Assembly (NCBI GenBank): GCA_934230055.1
Contig: CAKQEE010000076.1
Coordinates: 1-5,851 of the forward strand
Direction of reading: 5' to 3'
From: an uncultured Clostridia bacterium
GTDB lineage: Bacteria > Bacillota > Clostridia > Christensenellales > Borkfalkiaceae
Length of the DNA stretch: 5,851 nucleotides
Each line of letters starts with the position of its first letter. Position 1 is the stretch's first letter. The notes beneath the pieces are model-generated. The model was not told where the DNA came from and made no database searches. It worked only from the letters and a program-made list of their open reading frames with translations. A program made the position numbers and the translations under genes. This document shows positions 5,589 to 5,851 of this stretch, piece after piece.

Positions 5589-5851
5589 TTACTTCTCTAC
5601 CTTTTCAAAGTAAGTGTCGGGGTGAGCGGGATCGAATTGCTCGTTCGCCCACATAAGCGTTACCAAATCTTCCGTATCGCTCAAATTGATTATGTTATGC
5701 GTGTAGCCGGGGAGCATATGCACCGCTTCGATTTTTTCGCCGCTCACTTCATAGCGCAAAACTTCGTCCGTGCCGATTTTACGCTCTTCTATAAGCCCGC
5801 GTCCCGAAACCACAATGAAAAATTCGCATTTACCGTTATGCCAATGCTCGC
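5589..5851 (-). CDS. fnlB: FnlB/CapF/WbjC C-terminal cupin domain (partial, runs off window)
   Basis: Only the last 86 codons are present. The frame is open to the window edge, so the 5' part lies to the right. The visible part begins EHWHNGKCEFFIVVSG and continues with LRYEVSGEKIEAVHMLPG, YTHNIINL and LVTLMWANEQFDPAHPDTY. This matches the cupin end of the bifunctional CapF/FnlB enzyme, an SDR reductase plus cupin that epimerises C3 and reduces C4 of the 4-keto sugar nucleotide in UDP-L-FucNAc synthesis. The cupin metal-type ligands are present: His2 and His4 of HWH, Glu9, and the later His51 in GYTHNI. The missing N-terminal SDR domain should carry the NAD(P)H-binding glycine motif. A GTG at 5813 could be mistaken for a start but lies inside the cupin domain. 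The next gene begins 5 bp after the stop, indicating an operon. Confidence 0.88.
   Translation of the reverse strand, partial: EHWHNGKCEFFIVVSGRGLIEERKIGTDEVLRYEVSGEKIEAVHMLPGYTHNIINLSDTEDLVTLMWANEQFDPAHPDTYFEKVEK

Noticed and set aside
1..5851. CRISPR array, insertion sequence, phage or toxin-antitoxin system
   Set aside because: I saw no regularly spaced direct repeats beyond the two-copy 21-bp unit, no transposase or integrase motifs, no att-like duplication of the tRNA 3' end within the window, and no paired small genes.

Overview
The window looks like chromosomal DNA from an uncultured or gut-type clostridial member of the Bacillota. The evidence is a VanW-family membrane protein, a cysteine-rich clostridial variant of Lgt, AGGAG-type ribosome binding sites, sigma-A type promoters and moderate G+C with A/T-rich intergenic DNA. 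The exact lineage cannot be fixed from sequence alone.

Layout. (1) Positions 1-1014, plus strand: a VanW-domain protein with one N-terminal membrane anchor, followed by a strong intrinsic terminator. (2) Positions 1015-1416: a convergent gap holding that terminator and the terminator of the opposing gene. (3) Positions 1417-2385, minus strand: lgt, prolipoprotein diacylglyceryl transferase, with a disordered acidic C-terminal tail. (4) Positions 2386-2746: a dense regulatory interval. It contains a predicted ~255-nt lgt leader with a hairpin at its extreme 5' end, a second hairpin, a G+C-rich 21-bp tandem repeat, a near-consensus lgt promoter, and a minus-strand terminator-like hairpin squeezed between that promoter and the divergent promoter of a tRNA gene. 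(5) Positions 2747-2837: tRNA-Ser(CGA) with its own promoter and terminator. (6) Positions 3134-5851, minus strand: the downstream end of a surface-polysaccharide operon. It is read right to left as the cupin end of FnlB/CapF (cut by the window edge), FnlC/CapG, and a nucleotidyltransferase-fold protein of the NTP_transf_5 type.

How the genes work together. FnlB and FnlC are the second and third enzymes converting UDP-GlcNAc to UDP-N-acetyl-L-fucosamine, so a dehydratase (fnlA/capE) is expected just beyond the right edge. The nucleotidyltransferase-like gene follows in the same orientation 56 bp later and probably belongs to the same glycan locus, but its reaction is unknown. VanW and Lgt are both cell-envelope proteins but are separate transcription units. 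No mobile element, CRISPR array or defence system is visible. The least ordinary feature is the long structured, repeat-bearing leader of lgt.
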